From positions 23,148,761 to 23,212,760 of the forward strand of contig CP154957.1 in the NCBI GenBank assembly GCA_039621445.1: a stretch of DNA of 64,000 nucleotides, in the 5' to 3' direction. Shown here piece after piece: positions 21,339-53,114 of this stretch. The stretch comes from Euglena gracilis. Taxonomy: Eukaryota > Euglenida > Euglenophyceae > Euglenales. A program made the translations under genes and the position numbers. The notes beneath the pieces are model-generated. The model was given only the letters and a program-made list of their open reading frames with translations, made no database searches and was not told the DNA's origin. The number at the start of each line of letters is the position of its first letter. The first letter of the stretch is position 1.

Positions 21339-22500
21339 TTAGGAAGAGACCACTTCAAACGCGCGAAAGGAAGGAGCGTTTTTTCTCAGCCGGCAGGAGA
21401 CAGGGTCTGGGTGTGCGGCAGGAAAGTAATCGCATACAACAGCAGGGAGTCAACCACGCAGCGTTGGCTGCTGAGAGGAATACCGCCCTCTCCTCCAGGG
21501 TGCTGGCCGCCTTGGAAGGGGGGGGGCATACTTTGAATTCATAGAAATATTTTTTGCCGGCTGCATTGCATTTTCAAAAAGGAACGCCCCCTCACGCCCT
21601 CTGTGTCCCCCACATACAAGACTGTCTTCCGGGCGACGCACACTCCTACTGGGAGCACAAGTCCAGGGTATCGGTCCATTTTTGGTCCACCGGAGAACGT
21701 GCAGCCAACGCCCTGCCCAGCCGGACTTTACAGTCGGCGGAATTCACGGGGAACTCAAGCAGCGCTCAGGGGGCAAGGAGCGGTGGGAGCAGCCCACGAC
21801 AGCACTCCCGGCTCTGGGGGGACGCCCTGCCCCCCCCCCCCACCGCAGGAAGCGTCATTTCGTCTACACAAAGTGGCATCAAGTTTCGTGTGGCAGACGT
21901 TTCATCAGTGCCGCACCCCTAAACCTTGAAGCGCGAAAATCTGACAGCCTGCTCTGTGGCTCTGTACAAGTGGGCTTACATGAAGCAATGATGTTGCCCC
22001 AGCCAAATGCCGAGGCAGCCCCAGTGGGGACAAGACAGGCCCGAAGAAGTCTGTATGGGATGCGGCCACCCCGGCGCCGGAATCAAAGTGGCGGTGGCGG
22101 GCATGAGCGGACGGGGAGTGTTGCCTTGGCGCGGGGAACAGCCTCTGCGACAGTATAGAGCAGTTCTGGAGACTTGCAGGACAAACTGGGGAGCGGAAGG
22201 GTGGTCCAGTGCATGATCGGGGGGAAAAGAACAAAATGGACGTCAGGGAGAAACCGTGGGCGAGGGGTGAACGATGATGCTGAAGCGTCAGGGCGCAGGG
22301 CGCCGGGGTTTCGGAGGACTCGTGACCTGACTTTTCTTTTTCATCAAACGTGGGGGCAACCTCCTTTCGAGGATGAATGGCGTTGGACAAGGGTGGCAAG
22401 GATGTATATGGCACATTGATGTGGCACATTGGCCTGTGAATCAACATCCTACCCTTCTCCAAGTTCGTTGACTCACACTTTCCCTGGGACGAAACCCACA
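21339..22500. other. GC-rich block open in several frames, unidentified
   Basis: Compositionally distinct from its AT-rich surroundings. The plus frame 21330-21540 encodes a Lys/Arg/Gln-rich stretch (RIRKRPLQTRERKERFF). Overlapping frames 21554-22158 (+) and 21905-22501 (-) are open but share no motif with known families. It may contain exons; I cannot choose the strand. Confidence 0.25.
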
Positions 22501-22504
22501 AATC

Positions 22505-23090
22505 ACTTCAAAAAAGCACTCACCCACAACCCCACAAGAGGGGGGGGGGGGTAGGGGCGACTCACCCTCAATCCCAAAATTGAACAAACCTCTTAAACAA
22601 ACTTTTCTCAGGCCAGACAAATCCCTAACACACGTAATGTTTGTGTGATGTCTATCACTATTATTAGCTTTTATGCATCAAAATTAATGATCGGAAAAAT
22701 GAAATTTTAAAATTTGAAAGGAAGCGTCATATTATTTAATTTATATGGTGCAACTTTCCAAAAAAAACATATGAATGCAATGAATGCAATTAAGCACAAA
22801 GAAAATACTCAAAAAAGCATATGTCTAATGTATTGTGTATTGTAAAGATGTATATTGATGATTCAGGAAGGAATATTACCGGATGTAAATTCCTTAAGTA
22901 ATAGTACAACTTTAACAAAATCCCTAACCCTGTGCTGGATAACTTTCCTCGTTTGAGCTTTTGCCACATCCAGAAACTCACTCTTATATCTCCTTGGAAG
23001 TGGGCCAAAAAGAATCCGAGAATTTTGAGCAAAAAAATATGCAGGGGAAATTTGCTATTATTTGGCTCCGAAAGTCAGTTCCTGGGGGCG
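22505..23090. other. No gene seen; AT-rich
   Basis: Poly-G at 22541, then AT-rich DNA with a minus open frame (22790-23032) lacking motifs. Confidence 0.35.
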
Positions 23091-23114
23091 GGTGTTATCT
23101 GGGGGGTACTATTA

Positions 23115-23198
23115 CCCCCCCAAATAATACCCCCACCATTGGGCCGGGACTTCAGGGGAAAAAATAATACACCGGGGGGGGGGTATTATTTGGGGGGG
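23115..23198. mobile_element. 84-bp MITE with TTA duplication
   Basis: Terminal repeats are CCCCCCCAAATAATACCCCC and its inverse GGTATTATTTGGGGGGG. TTA flanks both sides (23112-23114, 23199-23201). A TTA/TWA 3-bp duplication is typical of PIF/Harbinger-derived MITEs. Related copies lie at 17583-17668 and about 17890-17980. Confidence 0.75.
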
Positions 23199-23412
23199 TT
23201 AGTGATAATTCATGAAAGTGATTGCCATGAAGGTATACAAATTTATGTTGTTTGAAAAACATTCCTCCCACAAATGTCGCACAACAAGCGCAACGAAGTG
23301 CTTTGATTCTCTTTTGAAAATGCCCCCCCTTGTATGCCAAGTGATTCAAAAAAAAAATGTTTAACTGACAAAAACAACAACTTCCCCAAAAGCACGCAAA
23401 TGCCGTATGCCA

Positions 23413-41190
<17,778 letters not shown>

Positions 41191-41970
41191 CTTTCCGTGA
41201 GATGGAAGCAGCATACGAATGGGAAGAGGGGGGAAGAGAGCACTGGAAGGGGGGTCGTAGGGCAATCAATCGGACGGATTTCCACGGGTCTAGAATCCCA
41301 TGACAGCCCGACGTGTTCTTTCAAGAGTCGAACCCAGCGTGGGGACGGGCGTCACTTAACGGGGGTGGGGGGGCCAGAAGGTGGAAAGTTGGGCTGGCTG
41401 GAAAAAAAGCTGCTGGCCCAACCTCCTCCCCCAGCTCAGGCTGGGCCACAGCGGTGGTCGAACTAAGTGTCAATAAAAAAAAACAGAACTGCAACAAAAG
41501 CTCCAAAAGTCAGCACATAATGCAAGGAATCAATTTTAACCTAAATGCAGACCTGGGACCCACATACGCCCATTTTTTTCACAAATTATCTCATCTCCGG
41601 GGCCAGAAAATAATATATCTCTGGTCAAATTCATAAAGCAGCATCTGACAATTGGGTTAAAATTTTCGATTTGCTTTCAAAAAAAAATAAACGACGAAGA
41701 ATAAGGATATTTGGTGTAAACTTTTGGAAATTTTTAAAAGTCGAAATCATTTCCCAAAAGCCAACCTGCAAATATGAACCTGCAAAAATGAGCAAAAAAA
41801 TGGGGGGAGCAAGAATGGTAAATAAAAGTGCTTGTCACCCCCTGACGACTGAAGACTGCCGGAATTGATTGTATTATCCCATTTCAAAGTAATTGGGAAA
41901 AAAAAAAAAAATGCACAAAATTGCCAACCCCCCCCCAAGAAAAAGTGACGCCCTGAGCAGGAACACACAC

Positions 41971-42095
41971 TGAGCGACCAAATGCCGGCAGCCACACGGC
42001 TTAGGCATGACAACGAGTGAGGCCTCTTCAACGCCATCCGCGCCGACCTTGTTCTGCTTTTCTTCGAAAAGTTCGCGGGCTGGCCCCCGATGGTC
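41971..42095 (-). CDS. Possible exon upstream of the kinase
   Basis: The minus frame after AATCGGAAG reads DHRGPARELFEEKQNK then VGADGVEEASLVVMPK. An internal donor AACAAG|GTCGGC would join the kinase GAF exon in phase 0. No family motif; it may be a 5' kinase exon. Confidence 0.3.
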
Positions 42096-42099
42096 CTTC

Positions 42100-43080
42100 C
42101 GATTTTCAGGCAAATGCCAAATATGACAGACATCTCAAAAAAACCCAGTTGTAAAATGACTCTTTTTCTAGCAAGTGAACATAAGCCGCACAAAGCAGTC
42201 ATGAAATCCCTTATGCTTTGCATGACAACAACTCATCAACTCGAACCGCTCATAACCCCTTTGAAACAACGATGTAAGTCGTTGATGACGACTGACATGC
42301 GGTCATCTGACCTTTGAATTCAAAGGGAATCACAGGCACTCTTCAGAGTGCCACCCACATACCCAGGTATCCCCATTTCCATTTCGGACTGCCAACACGC
42401 CGGGCCGCCAAAAAGAAAAGGCCATGCGTTGCTTGTTCCTTGACGTGAAAGCCTGAGCGGTGGCCCTTGGGGTCCGCACCAGCAAAGAACACGGAAAATC
42501 GGATTCGGGCTCCCCTGGATGCCCGCCGAGGGAAGAGTCAGGGGTGTGGCGATGCAGAGCGGGAGGCGGACATGGCGTGGCATGGCATGGGTGGGGTGGG
42601 CGAGTGGCACGGGGAGCTGGTGGAGGGCAGGCAAAGGCATGCGGCGGCGATGGGGCAGGCGGCTGTTGAAGACCCCCGGGGCCACCCTCCCCCCCCCACC
42701 CAGCTGGCAGTGGCAGCTGGAATACTACTGTTTTGAGGTGACAGGAGTTTGAGGGGGAATGGGTTTGGGTAGAATGGTGGGGGACGAGGGTTTGGGTTGG
42801 GGATGAGGAGCAAGCTGGAAAAAAAAACGTAAAGCAACGTACAGCACTGAGGAAATTGTCAAAAAAATGACCACTGTTGGGCCAGCTGGCCCATAAACCT
42901 TCCTCCGCCGGTGGGGGGGGGGGATCCGACGTACACAGAAGCCTGGATGGGGTCATTGGGGGGGTGGGGACAGTGTTGCCCGTCGTCCAGAGATGGGTAG
43001 GTAAGGTGGGGCCTGCATGGCCCGCCAAGGTAGTGGAGTAAAATGTCTCGATTCGCAGCATGGAGCTCACGTAAAGCACA
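42100..43080. other. No supported gene
   Basis: A GC-rich stretch at 42455-42680 is open in several frames on both strands without motifs. A poly-G run lies at about 42914. Confidence 0.3.
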
Positions 43081-43138
43081 AGCACCCACACCCACCCACC
43101 CACCCACCCATCAAAACTCACACGCACACGCACATGTG

Positions 43139-44716
<1,578 letters not shown>

Positions 44717-44719
44717 AGA

Positions 44720-45440
44720 TGCAACGTGAGCTATAAAATCGCCATGCTGTCCCTCCTTCACCCCCCTTACCACAACCCACCTGGAATTATAGATCCTGAC
44801 TGAATGGATGGAAAGAAGCCGCATTCAGATGCAGGGCAGGGGCAGTGTTTGGACCCCAAGGCCAGTGTGGGTGTGGGTGGTGGGTGCTCCCTTCTCAGGG
44901 CTTTTGCCCTATTCTTTGACTATTTTTTGAACCCCCAGAGGGTCCTGGAGTATTAAAAATGAGTCAGGCTTCGGTGGAATCGGATAAGGGGTTCTGACAA
45001 GATTGGGGGGGGGGGGGTAGGGGGTACCAAGGGCACTTTCCTGGGGGATGGGGGTGGCGCCGAAACAGAAAATGCATGACAAAACCCTGCTTCCGGCGGG
45101 AGATCCACACGTCCCATAGGAGTGCCCCCTGGGTGGAGGATCGGACACAGCCACCCTGTGGGGGTCCAGCCCTTGAAAAATCCCGTTTTGTTTAGATGGA
45201 AGCCATGGGAGCCTGGGCCATGCAGTCCAGCGTTACGGCGACCCTGCAACGATGGAAACTGGGAGGGAGGGGCTACGCCACGGACTGTGGAGAGGGCAGT
45301 CCAGAGGGAACTCATCCCTCGGGCCTCGGGGGGTGGGGGGGGTCCGTATGGAACTGATACGGGCCCGTAGATGAAATTTAGGGTGGCCTGGTGTGAGGGC
45401 TTTCGTCAGAGACACTGGGAAGGGACTTCTCCAAATACCA
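44720..45440. other. No supported gene
   Basis: Overlapping open frames on both strands at 45190-45340 without motifs. Confidence 0.3.
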
Positions 45441-45444
45441 TTGG

Positions 45445-45574
45445 GGATGCCGACACAAGGTGTGCGGCGCACTGTGCACACCGTGTCGCACACCGTACAC
45501 ACCGTGCACACTTTGCACACCATGCATCTTTCAATGAAAGTTGACGGTGTGCCGCACACCGTGTGTCAGCATCC
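45445..45574. mobile_element. 130-bp GGATGC-ended MITE
   Basis: GGATGCCGACACAAGGTGTG on the left mirrors CACACCGTGTGTCAGCATCC on the right. The interior is GTGCACACCGTG-rich. The flanks share only CCAT. Related by its ends to 48264-48541. Confidence 0.65.
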
Positions 45575-45644
45575 CCATAAACCAGCAGAAATTCACCCAG
45601 AATGAGCACCGGCAACCAAAGGACTTATTTTGCAAAATGAGGTA

Positions 45645-46302
45645 AACCCCCCAAAAAAATCAGACCCCGGGTTAGCTTTATTGGGTCCATTGTCAAAAAT
45701 CCCAAGGGGGGACTTGTTTTGGGGGGGTCGGCTTTTTTGGATTTCTGCTGAAAATTTCGACCAAAAAAAGGCACAAAAAGTCCACAAAGTCGCACAAGGG
45801 TCCAAAAAAAGTACAAAAAAAGGCAGTTTTTGGCAGTGAACAAAGACTGCCAATTTTGACTCTTGCAAAAGGGGCAAAAATTGAAACAATTTCCAAAAAT
45901 ACATAACTGTGGCAAACATGACAGTGGAGGATAATAATATACATTGGCATCTGCATCTTCCGCGTCATATCCATCTGGTCCCTTCAAACAACATCTTCTT
46001 TGCTTAAACGGATGGAATCCCTAAAGCAGCCCCCTCCCAGGGCTGCTATTTTGGAGGTATTTGGAGGTCAAAAATGAACGCCAGAAAAACCCACACCACA
46101 GGGAAAAACGTCAAAAAAAATCATCCATTTTGGGGGTATTTTCACAGTTTTGGGGGTGTATTTGGGATTTCACCAAAAATCTGAGGGGGGTCTCATTTGG
46201 GGGGGGGGGGCGAGTTTCTGCATTTTTGCTGAAAATCGGCAGGGGGGTCTTATTTTGGGGGGACTTATTCTGGAGGGGTCTGATTTGGGGGGGGGGGGTG
46301 CA
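45645..46302. repeat. Inverted-repeat element with AATCAGACCCC ends
   Basis: CCCCCCAAAAAAATCAGACCCC-type left end mirrors GGGGTCTGATTTGGGGGG on the right; GGTCTTATTTTGGGGGG and GACTTGTTTTGGGGGG are internal relatives. No duplication found. Confidence 0.5.
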
Positions 46303-46309
46303 TTCAGGT

Positions 46310-46880
46310 CAGCCAACATTTTTGGTTTTGGGGTTCTAAAAGCATTTTTCATCACCATAACGGCAGGGGAAAAAAAGCAACCCGTCTATCATGGGTCATG
46401 GTCCCCTCGCTGGGCATGCTTTACTATTTACTGGGAGAAATGAAGGCACTCTTTGTGGAACCTTTTTTAACAGCTCACTGCTGTGCATTGCCGCAGATTA
46501 TTTTTTCCTGAAAATGGCGCAAAATGAAATTTGGAATCTGCCCCCGTGAAATTTTGTGCAAAGAAAATGGGGGGGGGGTCCCAAAATTTTTCCAGGCGCT
46601 TTTGAGAGCCTCCTGAACTGAAAAAAGGAAACCTTTCAAATACCAAAGGGGAGGAGAACAGCGGCGGCCAACCGACGAGGGACGGGTTGGGCGGGATGGG
46701 ACATATTTTAGTTAGGGGCTGGCCTCTGAACGACTGTACTACAGCGCAGCGGGGCACCGCGTGCGGCGGCGCACCGTGCAGCGAAGGTTGTGCACCACCC
46801 GCTTTATGCTTGGAAACGACCGGGGCCGGAAAGGACAGGCATGGCCATGTGAAACACGGCCGCAAACCGGCGGACGGTGG
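46310..46880. other. No supported gene
   Basis: Short open frames only. Confidence 0.3.
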
Positions 46881-46885
46881 CCGAC

Positions 46886-46926
46886 TTCAGTTCAGTTCAG
46901 TTCAGTTCAGTTCGACTTCAGTTCAG
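46886..46926. repeat. (TTCAG)n pentanucleotide repeat
   Basis: About seven AGTTC/TTCAG units with one GACTT interruption. Confidence 0.85.
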
Positions 46927-46929
46927 GCG

Positions 46930-48255
46930 CATGCCCGCCTGCGGACTGCAGTGAAGGAAAAGAAAAACAAAGCCTAAAAAAGGAAGCCAGGAAATTGCCA
47001 AAATTATTGATAAAATAATGGGGGGAAACCCCGATGAAATTGTGGCCCGATAATTGTTAGTGGGCGGGAGGTGAGTGGCAAGCAGAGGCACCCATCAGGA
47101 AGCACAGTGGCAGGGCACTCCACCGGCGCCACAGAGGGGTCTGCCGGGGGCTGAAACTGAAGCGCTGATCACGCTGCATCCCTGGCAGGTCCTTCTGAAC
47201 ACAGGGGGGCAGTGACCGATTTCCATGTGGGACTCACCATTTTCTGAAGAAAGAAAATGTGCAGCGGTGCACCATTGGAATACATTTATCAACATACATA
47301 CGCACACCATGATTGCATATGCAAACAAAGTTGAAATTATATGTGGCTCAAACATGGAAGTCATGATGTCTAATAATATAAATTCTTTCATACACCGATA
47401 TACATTTATCCATGGATAGCTGAAGATGTGGAGATAAATATCTATATCTACCTGGCTTCTTTTTAACAACCCTGAGGGAGGGGGTGCCTTGTGCCCCGCC
47501 TTGTGCTATGGGTGCCTGCCAACGGTAGGCATCCCCCCCCCCAGGGGTACAACCCCAACCAACCCAGCCACCCCCCCCCCCCTCGAAATGGCATTTTGCA
47601 GTCACAAGGGGGGTGCTATGGCACTACTCACCCCAAAACCCAAACCCCGGGTTCGGATTCGGGTTTTGGGGTGACCTCCCTTAAAGGAAACACCTTGACC
47701 GAGTCACAGCCCCATCAGCCTGCGTTGGCAGGGGTTGCCATCATGTGTTGCCCGAGGGTGGGGCCACAGAAATACCAACCCCAGTGTGAGCCACCACACC
47801 CCCTTTCCAGGGCGAGATTTGGGCTGGTATTTCAGAGGGGTCAGAAATTGAAAAAATTTGCTCTCGAAGGTCTGACCTCAGTTTGGCATATGCTGCACTG
47901 CAGCAGAGCTGGCTGGGGCTGCTGCGTAGGCGTAGGGTGGTGCCGTGCCAGTGTGCACACACCATGGCCACAGCCTATGGATGGCAGAGGTTTTGGAGCT
48001 TGGGGTTGAGTGTGATTGGCAAAAGTTGAGGTGTATGAAAATTTATGCTCCATACTGTTTATACACATCAACATCAAAATCAACATCAACGTCTAACGTC
48101 TCCATCCACATCTACATTAGATATCTATATCAACATTTATATCCATAGCCTAGATAGCTGCTCCCCCCGGGCATGGGGCCCAGCCATGATTGAAGGGAAG
48201 ACCAGGGGCCAACCTCATGGGTACCAAGGTTACATATTAAGGATTTTGGCAACTG
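46930..48255. other. No confirmed gene; one coding-like minus stretch
   Basis: The minus frame at about 47100-47205 after TGTGTTCAG reads KDLPGMQRDQRFSFSPRQTP then LWRRWSALPLCFL, a basic-then-hydrophobic stretch that could be an exon. Elsewhere AT-rich or C-rich DNA. Confidence 0.25.
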
Positions 48256-48263
48256 GCCGAAGG

Positions 48264-48541
48264 GGATGCCTAAAAAGCGGTGCGGCACCACTAGGGCGCC
48301 GATTGACACCGCTTGGCCGGGAACCTTTGGCCAGGTGATTCCTTTGTGGGAAACATATGAAGTCACGTCTGACAAAATTATTTGATCAACCCGATTAATC
48401 ATACTTAAAAAATTGTAACGTATGACAACTTATCGTGCACACCATCAAGAAAATATTGCAACGACCTCCCCTAAAAAAGCAAAATTTGTCGTCAAGCGGT
48501 GTCAAGTGGTCCAGCGGTGCCGCACCGCTTTTCAGGCATCC
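48264..48541. mobile_element. 278-bp GGATGCC-ended MITE with 7-bp duplication
   Basis: GGATGCCTAAAAAGCGGTGC mirrors GCACCGCTTTTCAGGCATCC. CCGAAGG flanks both sides (48257-48263, 48542-48548). GGTGCCGCACC palindromes lie next to each end. Superfamily uncertain. Confidence 0.8.
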
Positions 48542-48559
48542 CCGAAGGCCAAGTTTAGG

Positions 48560-49960
48560 GGGCCAAGTAGGGCCCCGCCCAGGGAGGGGGTGATATCCAT
48601 ACTGAAAACGAGATCCACATCTATCATCCATACCTGAACCTATGTATGCTTCTTCTATCATTTATCTATATTTGTATATCCATCGATATCGGTGTTTGTA
48701 CAGGATGAAGCCCACAAGAAAGGCCTGCACCCAGTGGGTGCACTGCCAGGATCCGCTGTTTTGTGCATGGGAAGGGCAGGGCAAGGCAAGGGCAGAGCCC
48801 CGGAAAGGGCAGCCTCCGATGTGACACATGGTGGCAGAGCCAACGTCAGTGGTTACTGGAGGTCAGGCCGGGCGATGGGGCAGCATGCATGATGGGGCGG
48901 CAGGCGAAAACGAGGGCCTGGCGGCAGGGCGGTCCTTAACAAAAAGCAAACTTCCCGTCCCAGCACATTCAATGCAAAATTCACAGGAAAAATGGACCGG
49001 AAAATGGCCATGTTTTGGCTAAAATGGGTCGACTTCGGAGAAAAAAATGCTTTTTGGCATCCTTGGTCCATCGCCCATCCACCCAAAACGTTAAAAAATG
49101 CGTCTTACGACGTTTTGATTTTTGACCTCGTTCGGTCCCCGGACAGGCCGTTGGACGTCCCCATAGCCTAAGGGCGGTCCTCAATGGGCGGTCCTTTCGG
49201 GAGAAAAAAAAATCTCCCGCATCCCGTTCCCGTCCCTCATTCCCGTCCCTTATGGACCGTGCTGCCTGGCGGTATATTACAGGGACGTGCCACGGACCAT
49301 ACGGTGTAAAGGGCAGGTGGGGAAATGGTGTGCCAAGACCCAGCGTCAACCATCGATGGGGTGGAGGGGGGTCCAGCGGAATGATTCTAATAAAACATTA
49401 ATAAAGACAGAACATACCTCCTCGCAAGCGCCACTGTGGGAAAAAGCGGCCGCATCACCAGCAAATGGTTGACAGAATGGGATAGGCTTCAAATGAGTCT
49501 TGGACTACGTCCAGCAGTTGCGCTCATCCCTCCTCGGTGGCTGGGCCTGGCTACAGAAACAAGAAAGAGTGGTCACACACAGAGATCCACCCAGACCCAA
49601 GCAGCAAGAGCAGGTGCCCAGAGCGCTACTGGGGGCTGGGAATTCTGCAGACAAACACAGGGTTCGTGGACCTTGAACATCGATGTGGGGCAAGGGGCTT
49701 CCCGCCAAATAATGTCCACCTGGTTTTAATACAATTCCAATACTCCTAAAAAAAGAAATTTTCAGCTTTCCCCCATTTATTGTCCCCTCCGGTTGAGAAG
49801 GAAAACAGGGTCCGGGAAGGGTTTTGGTGGCAGAGCTACCAGCTCCAAAGAGAAGCAGTGCAGTTGATAGACCTAGCCTGCAGGAACAATATCGCAAAAG
49901 AGACACAAAAACAACCTTCCCACCGCACACACACACAGAGATGTGCATACTTGTGTGTGC
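48560..49960. other. No supported gene
   Basis: Plus and minus frames at 49500-49730 are both open without motifs. Confidence 0.3.
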
Positions 49961-49971
49961 ACAGAGCACAC

Positions 49972-50071
<100 letters not shown>

Positions 50072-50075
50072 ACAC

Positions 50076-50185
50076 CGGATCTCAGGGGCGGCCCCCGAGG
50101 CCAGGGCCAGGGTGGCTGGCAGGCATTAGCCTCCAGCCGGAGGGCGGCAGCTGCCAGAGTAGCGTGAGACCGGTGCGAACTCAGT
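50076..50185 (-). CDS. Possible exon ending at a GT microsatellite
   Basis: The minus frame reads ELSSHRSHATLAAAALRLEA then NACQPPWPWPRGPPLRS and stops at a donor-like CCG|GTGTGG that opens into the (GT)n tract. The same exon/microsatellite arrangement is seen in the kinase gene. No family recognised. Confidence 0.3.
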
Positions 50186-50189
50186 TCTC

Positions 50190-51535
50190 CCGCTGGTGGC
50201 GCGTGGGGGGACCGGGGGGGGGGGGGAGGTCGCGAGCAGTGCTGTGTGCGGAGGGTGGGGCGGCAGGACCCCGGTAAGCAACCCCACCCCAGGAGCAGGA
50301 GCACCTCCGCCGGAAATACAGACCCCAGAGACTGAAAGGGAAAAGGGACGCCGCAGAAGCGTCAAAAAACGACACGCAAACCAAAACGATGGTTAAAAAA
50401 AAAAATCGATCCTCCAGGCTCACAGGGTTGCACCCGAGGCCGAGAAAAAAGGGCGTCAGCGACTTGCTTCGCGGGGCACACCGGCCAGGCGCCGCAAAAG
50501 GATGGCCACCGCTGAACCGACTCGGGCAGCCGGGGCGGGCGTCACCGAGAACGCGAAGGCCCCGGCTGAAAGCCCCCCTCTGTCCCCCACCCGGTGCTCG
50601 TTCGACAAGAACGGTGGCTGGTGGACCGCCGCGGCCCGGGGAGGGGTAGCCTCCGCCTGAAGGGCAGGGGAGGCGGGGTTGGCGAGCCAAACGGCCCCCG
50701 ACCCCACTGCCCCGCCGCAGAGGCCTGGGGGGTATAAGGGAAATCCGCAGTGGGGGCAGGGGTTGGCGCCGCAGACCATTTCCGACCTCCGTCTCGGGGC
50801 AGAGAAGACGGGCAGATTTGGTCTCCCTGGCGGCCGGGGGCGTTGGCATGGGAGCCTTTCGAGAAAAATGCGGCCAAAGGGAGGGAAATGTGCGGGGAAA
50901 TTCTATCCAAGTTGATATCTTATTTGTGGCAGGACTCAAAAAAAAAAAACAGAACATCAAAATCAAATTTTTTTCTGAAACCATAGAATGCAAGCAAAGG
51001 CAAAAAGTGCTTTTGTTCCACAACCTGCAAAACATCCGGAATGGCCAAAACCCAAAATGTTGCGTAAAATATGCGCAAAATGGTAGGAAATTTTTTTGCG
51101 GAACGGTATGGAAACTGGACGAAAAAGTTATAAATGCAGGTCAAAATTTACATAAAAAAAATCTGCCCAACATTGCAACACCATCATCATCATTGTTCCA
51201 ATGAATTAAGTAAATTTTTTCATGAACCTGCATCTCGAGATGCAAAATCCACAAGTGAAGGCTGGCGTCCTGAACCTTGGGGTCAGAAACAATTATTGTC
51301 ACAGAAATTGGCAGGGATTATAATTCGGTCCTAAGCTGATCCTCTGCAGACAATCTGCCACCCACTTTCAAATTAATGCTCTCAACCTCTCCTCAGTCAA
51401 TGTCTGCGGTATGAGAGCAGAATAATACACTTGTTATGAGTTGGAAGCGGAGGCTGCAAGCCTTCCCCACTTACAAACCCCCCACTTATTACCCCTGCCT
51501 CAGGCAACCAACCAAAGGATGAAAAGAAAATGATG
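50190..51535. other. No supported gene
   Basis: GC-rich and open in several minus frames at 50440-50830, then AT-rich. Confidence 0.3.
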
Positions 51536-51540
51536 TGTGC

Positions 51541-52405
51541 CAGGGTTTACCACCGGTTCGTGCTAGGAAGCCTGAAATCCGGTTCGTGATTGTTCGTGAT
51601 TGTTCGTGATTGTTCGTGATTGTTCGTGATTGTTCGTGCTTCCAAAAAACCGCCCGGTTTTCCGTTTTCCTTGGCGAAATAGGTGATTCTTCTTGTGCTT
51701 TGGTTTCTGGTGCCTCTTTTAATCAACATATTCAGGTCAATGGGGAAAGCAAAAGAGGCTTGGAAGATGCAAAGCAACGAAAAATCAGTGCCAACGTATG
51801 GCATCAAGCAGACTGTTGAGATCAGCAATTTTCTGCCTCTTTGGGGAGGTTGTTCGTTGGGAACCTGACACCGAAGGACAAAAATACACCTTTTGAAAAA
51901 CACAAAATACCTCCATGTCACGTTTGGGTGCATCCATCAATTCAGCTAAAAGACCAGGGTTTTCCACAATCTTTGGTTTGCGAAGGAGGTCTTGTCTTTG
52001 CGAGTTGACGATGAAATATGTCGCTTTGCAGATGTCTTCTCGGCCCAGTGCACTGAAACATGGCAAACGCTGCACCACATTTCCGAACCTCTCACTTCCA
52101 TCACTCAACCAAACTGAAAAAAAGTGACAAAAAGGGGGGAAATCAAAACAAGATACATATGACACCTGGGCAGCATGCTTTTGAGGAGCCATTTTGCCAC
52201 CTCTCTTCCATGATCTTTTCTCTTTGGTTAATTGAACAACACCGTCATTCTCAGAAAAAGACATTTCTGCAAGGGTGACAAAAAAATTCGGTTCGTGATT
52301 GTTCGTGATTGTTCGTGATTGTTCGTGATTTTGCCAAAATCCCAAGTTCGTGCTGGTTCGTGATTGTTCGTGATTGTTCGTGGCACGAACCGGTGAAAAA
52401 CCCTG
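51541..52405. mobile_element. hAT-like element with TTCGTGATTG arrays and captured gene
   Basis: Ends are CAGGGTTTACCACCGGTTCG and CGAACCGGTGAAAAACCCTG. The flanks ATGTGTGC and TGTGTGGC look like an 8-bp duplication altered by one indel. TTCGTGATTG arrays lie inside both ends (51589-51640, 52293-52382). The minus strand carries a spliceable gene fragment (next entry). CAGGG ends suggest hAT. Confidence 0.8.
51806..52211 (-). CDS. Captured intron-containing gene fragment in transposon
   Basis: From ATG at about 52211 the frame reads MEERWQNGSSKACCP, donor CCCAG|GTGTCA, acceptor TTTTTTTCAG, then WLSDGSERFGNVVQRLPCFS, REDICKATYFIVNSQRQDLL and PGLLAELMDAPKRD. It may continue to SPKRQKIADLNSLLDAIRWH and a stop. 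Phase matches across the intron. An unspliced frame also stays open. No family recognised; not an obvious transposase. Confidence 0.45.
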
Positions 52406-52409
52406 TGTG

Positions 52410-53110
52410 TGGCAATTTGACACAAAAAACCACAAAAAACCAATTTCCCTCAATTTTCACGTGACCAACCATCATGAAAATTGCTTTTTAAACAAATTGT
52501 GTGAAAATGGGCATTTTGGCGTGCTTTAAGTCGTTTTAGGGTCAGATTTTAGCGAACAACTTATTAACAAATTACTCCAAAACTTATGGCCCACCACCCC
52601 AACCAACCAAACCAGATCCAACTCACTGCAGGACTTTTAAGACTTGGGACTTGTGAGAGAGAGGGGGTATCAAACAACAGACCAGCGGAGAGCATTGAGA
52701 ACTTTAAACAACAGTGCCACCACCCAGGCTGGAGACCTTGGTTCGTTGGAGCACAAACGGAAGCCTGGTCCTGAACCAGCTCGCCGCCCTCTGACGCACT
52801 GCCGGGCAGACGAGCACAACTTCGACCTTCAAGGGGGTGGGGGCATGTAGGCGCGCCGGGCAACCATGCGCGGATCTGGCTCCGCCGAGCAAGAGTGTTT
52901 TCATTTTGCAGTCCATATATATGTGCACGAGGGTATGAGGTGTGGTGGGTGCAGCGGGGCCGGAAGGCGGAGGTACAGGGGAAGGCGGCTTGTGAGGTGG
53001 GCAGGAATGGTGGGCCACAGGAAGCAATGCGGTTGGTAAAAAGTTTCAGGAGCGTAACACAGTCAGGGCCACAAGACAACTGGCAAACACCAGGCCCCCG
53101 GTGAACAGCA
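52410..53110. other. No supported gene
   Basis: Short open frames on both strands without motifs. Confidence 0.3.
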
Positions 53111-53114
53111 AAGC

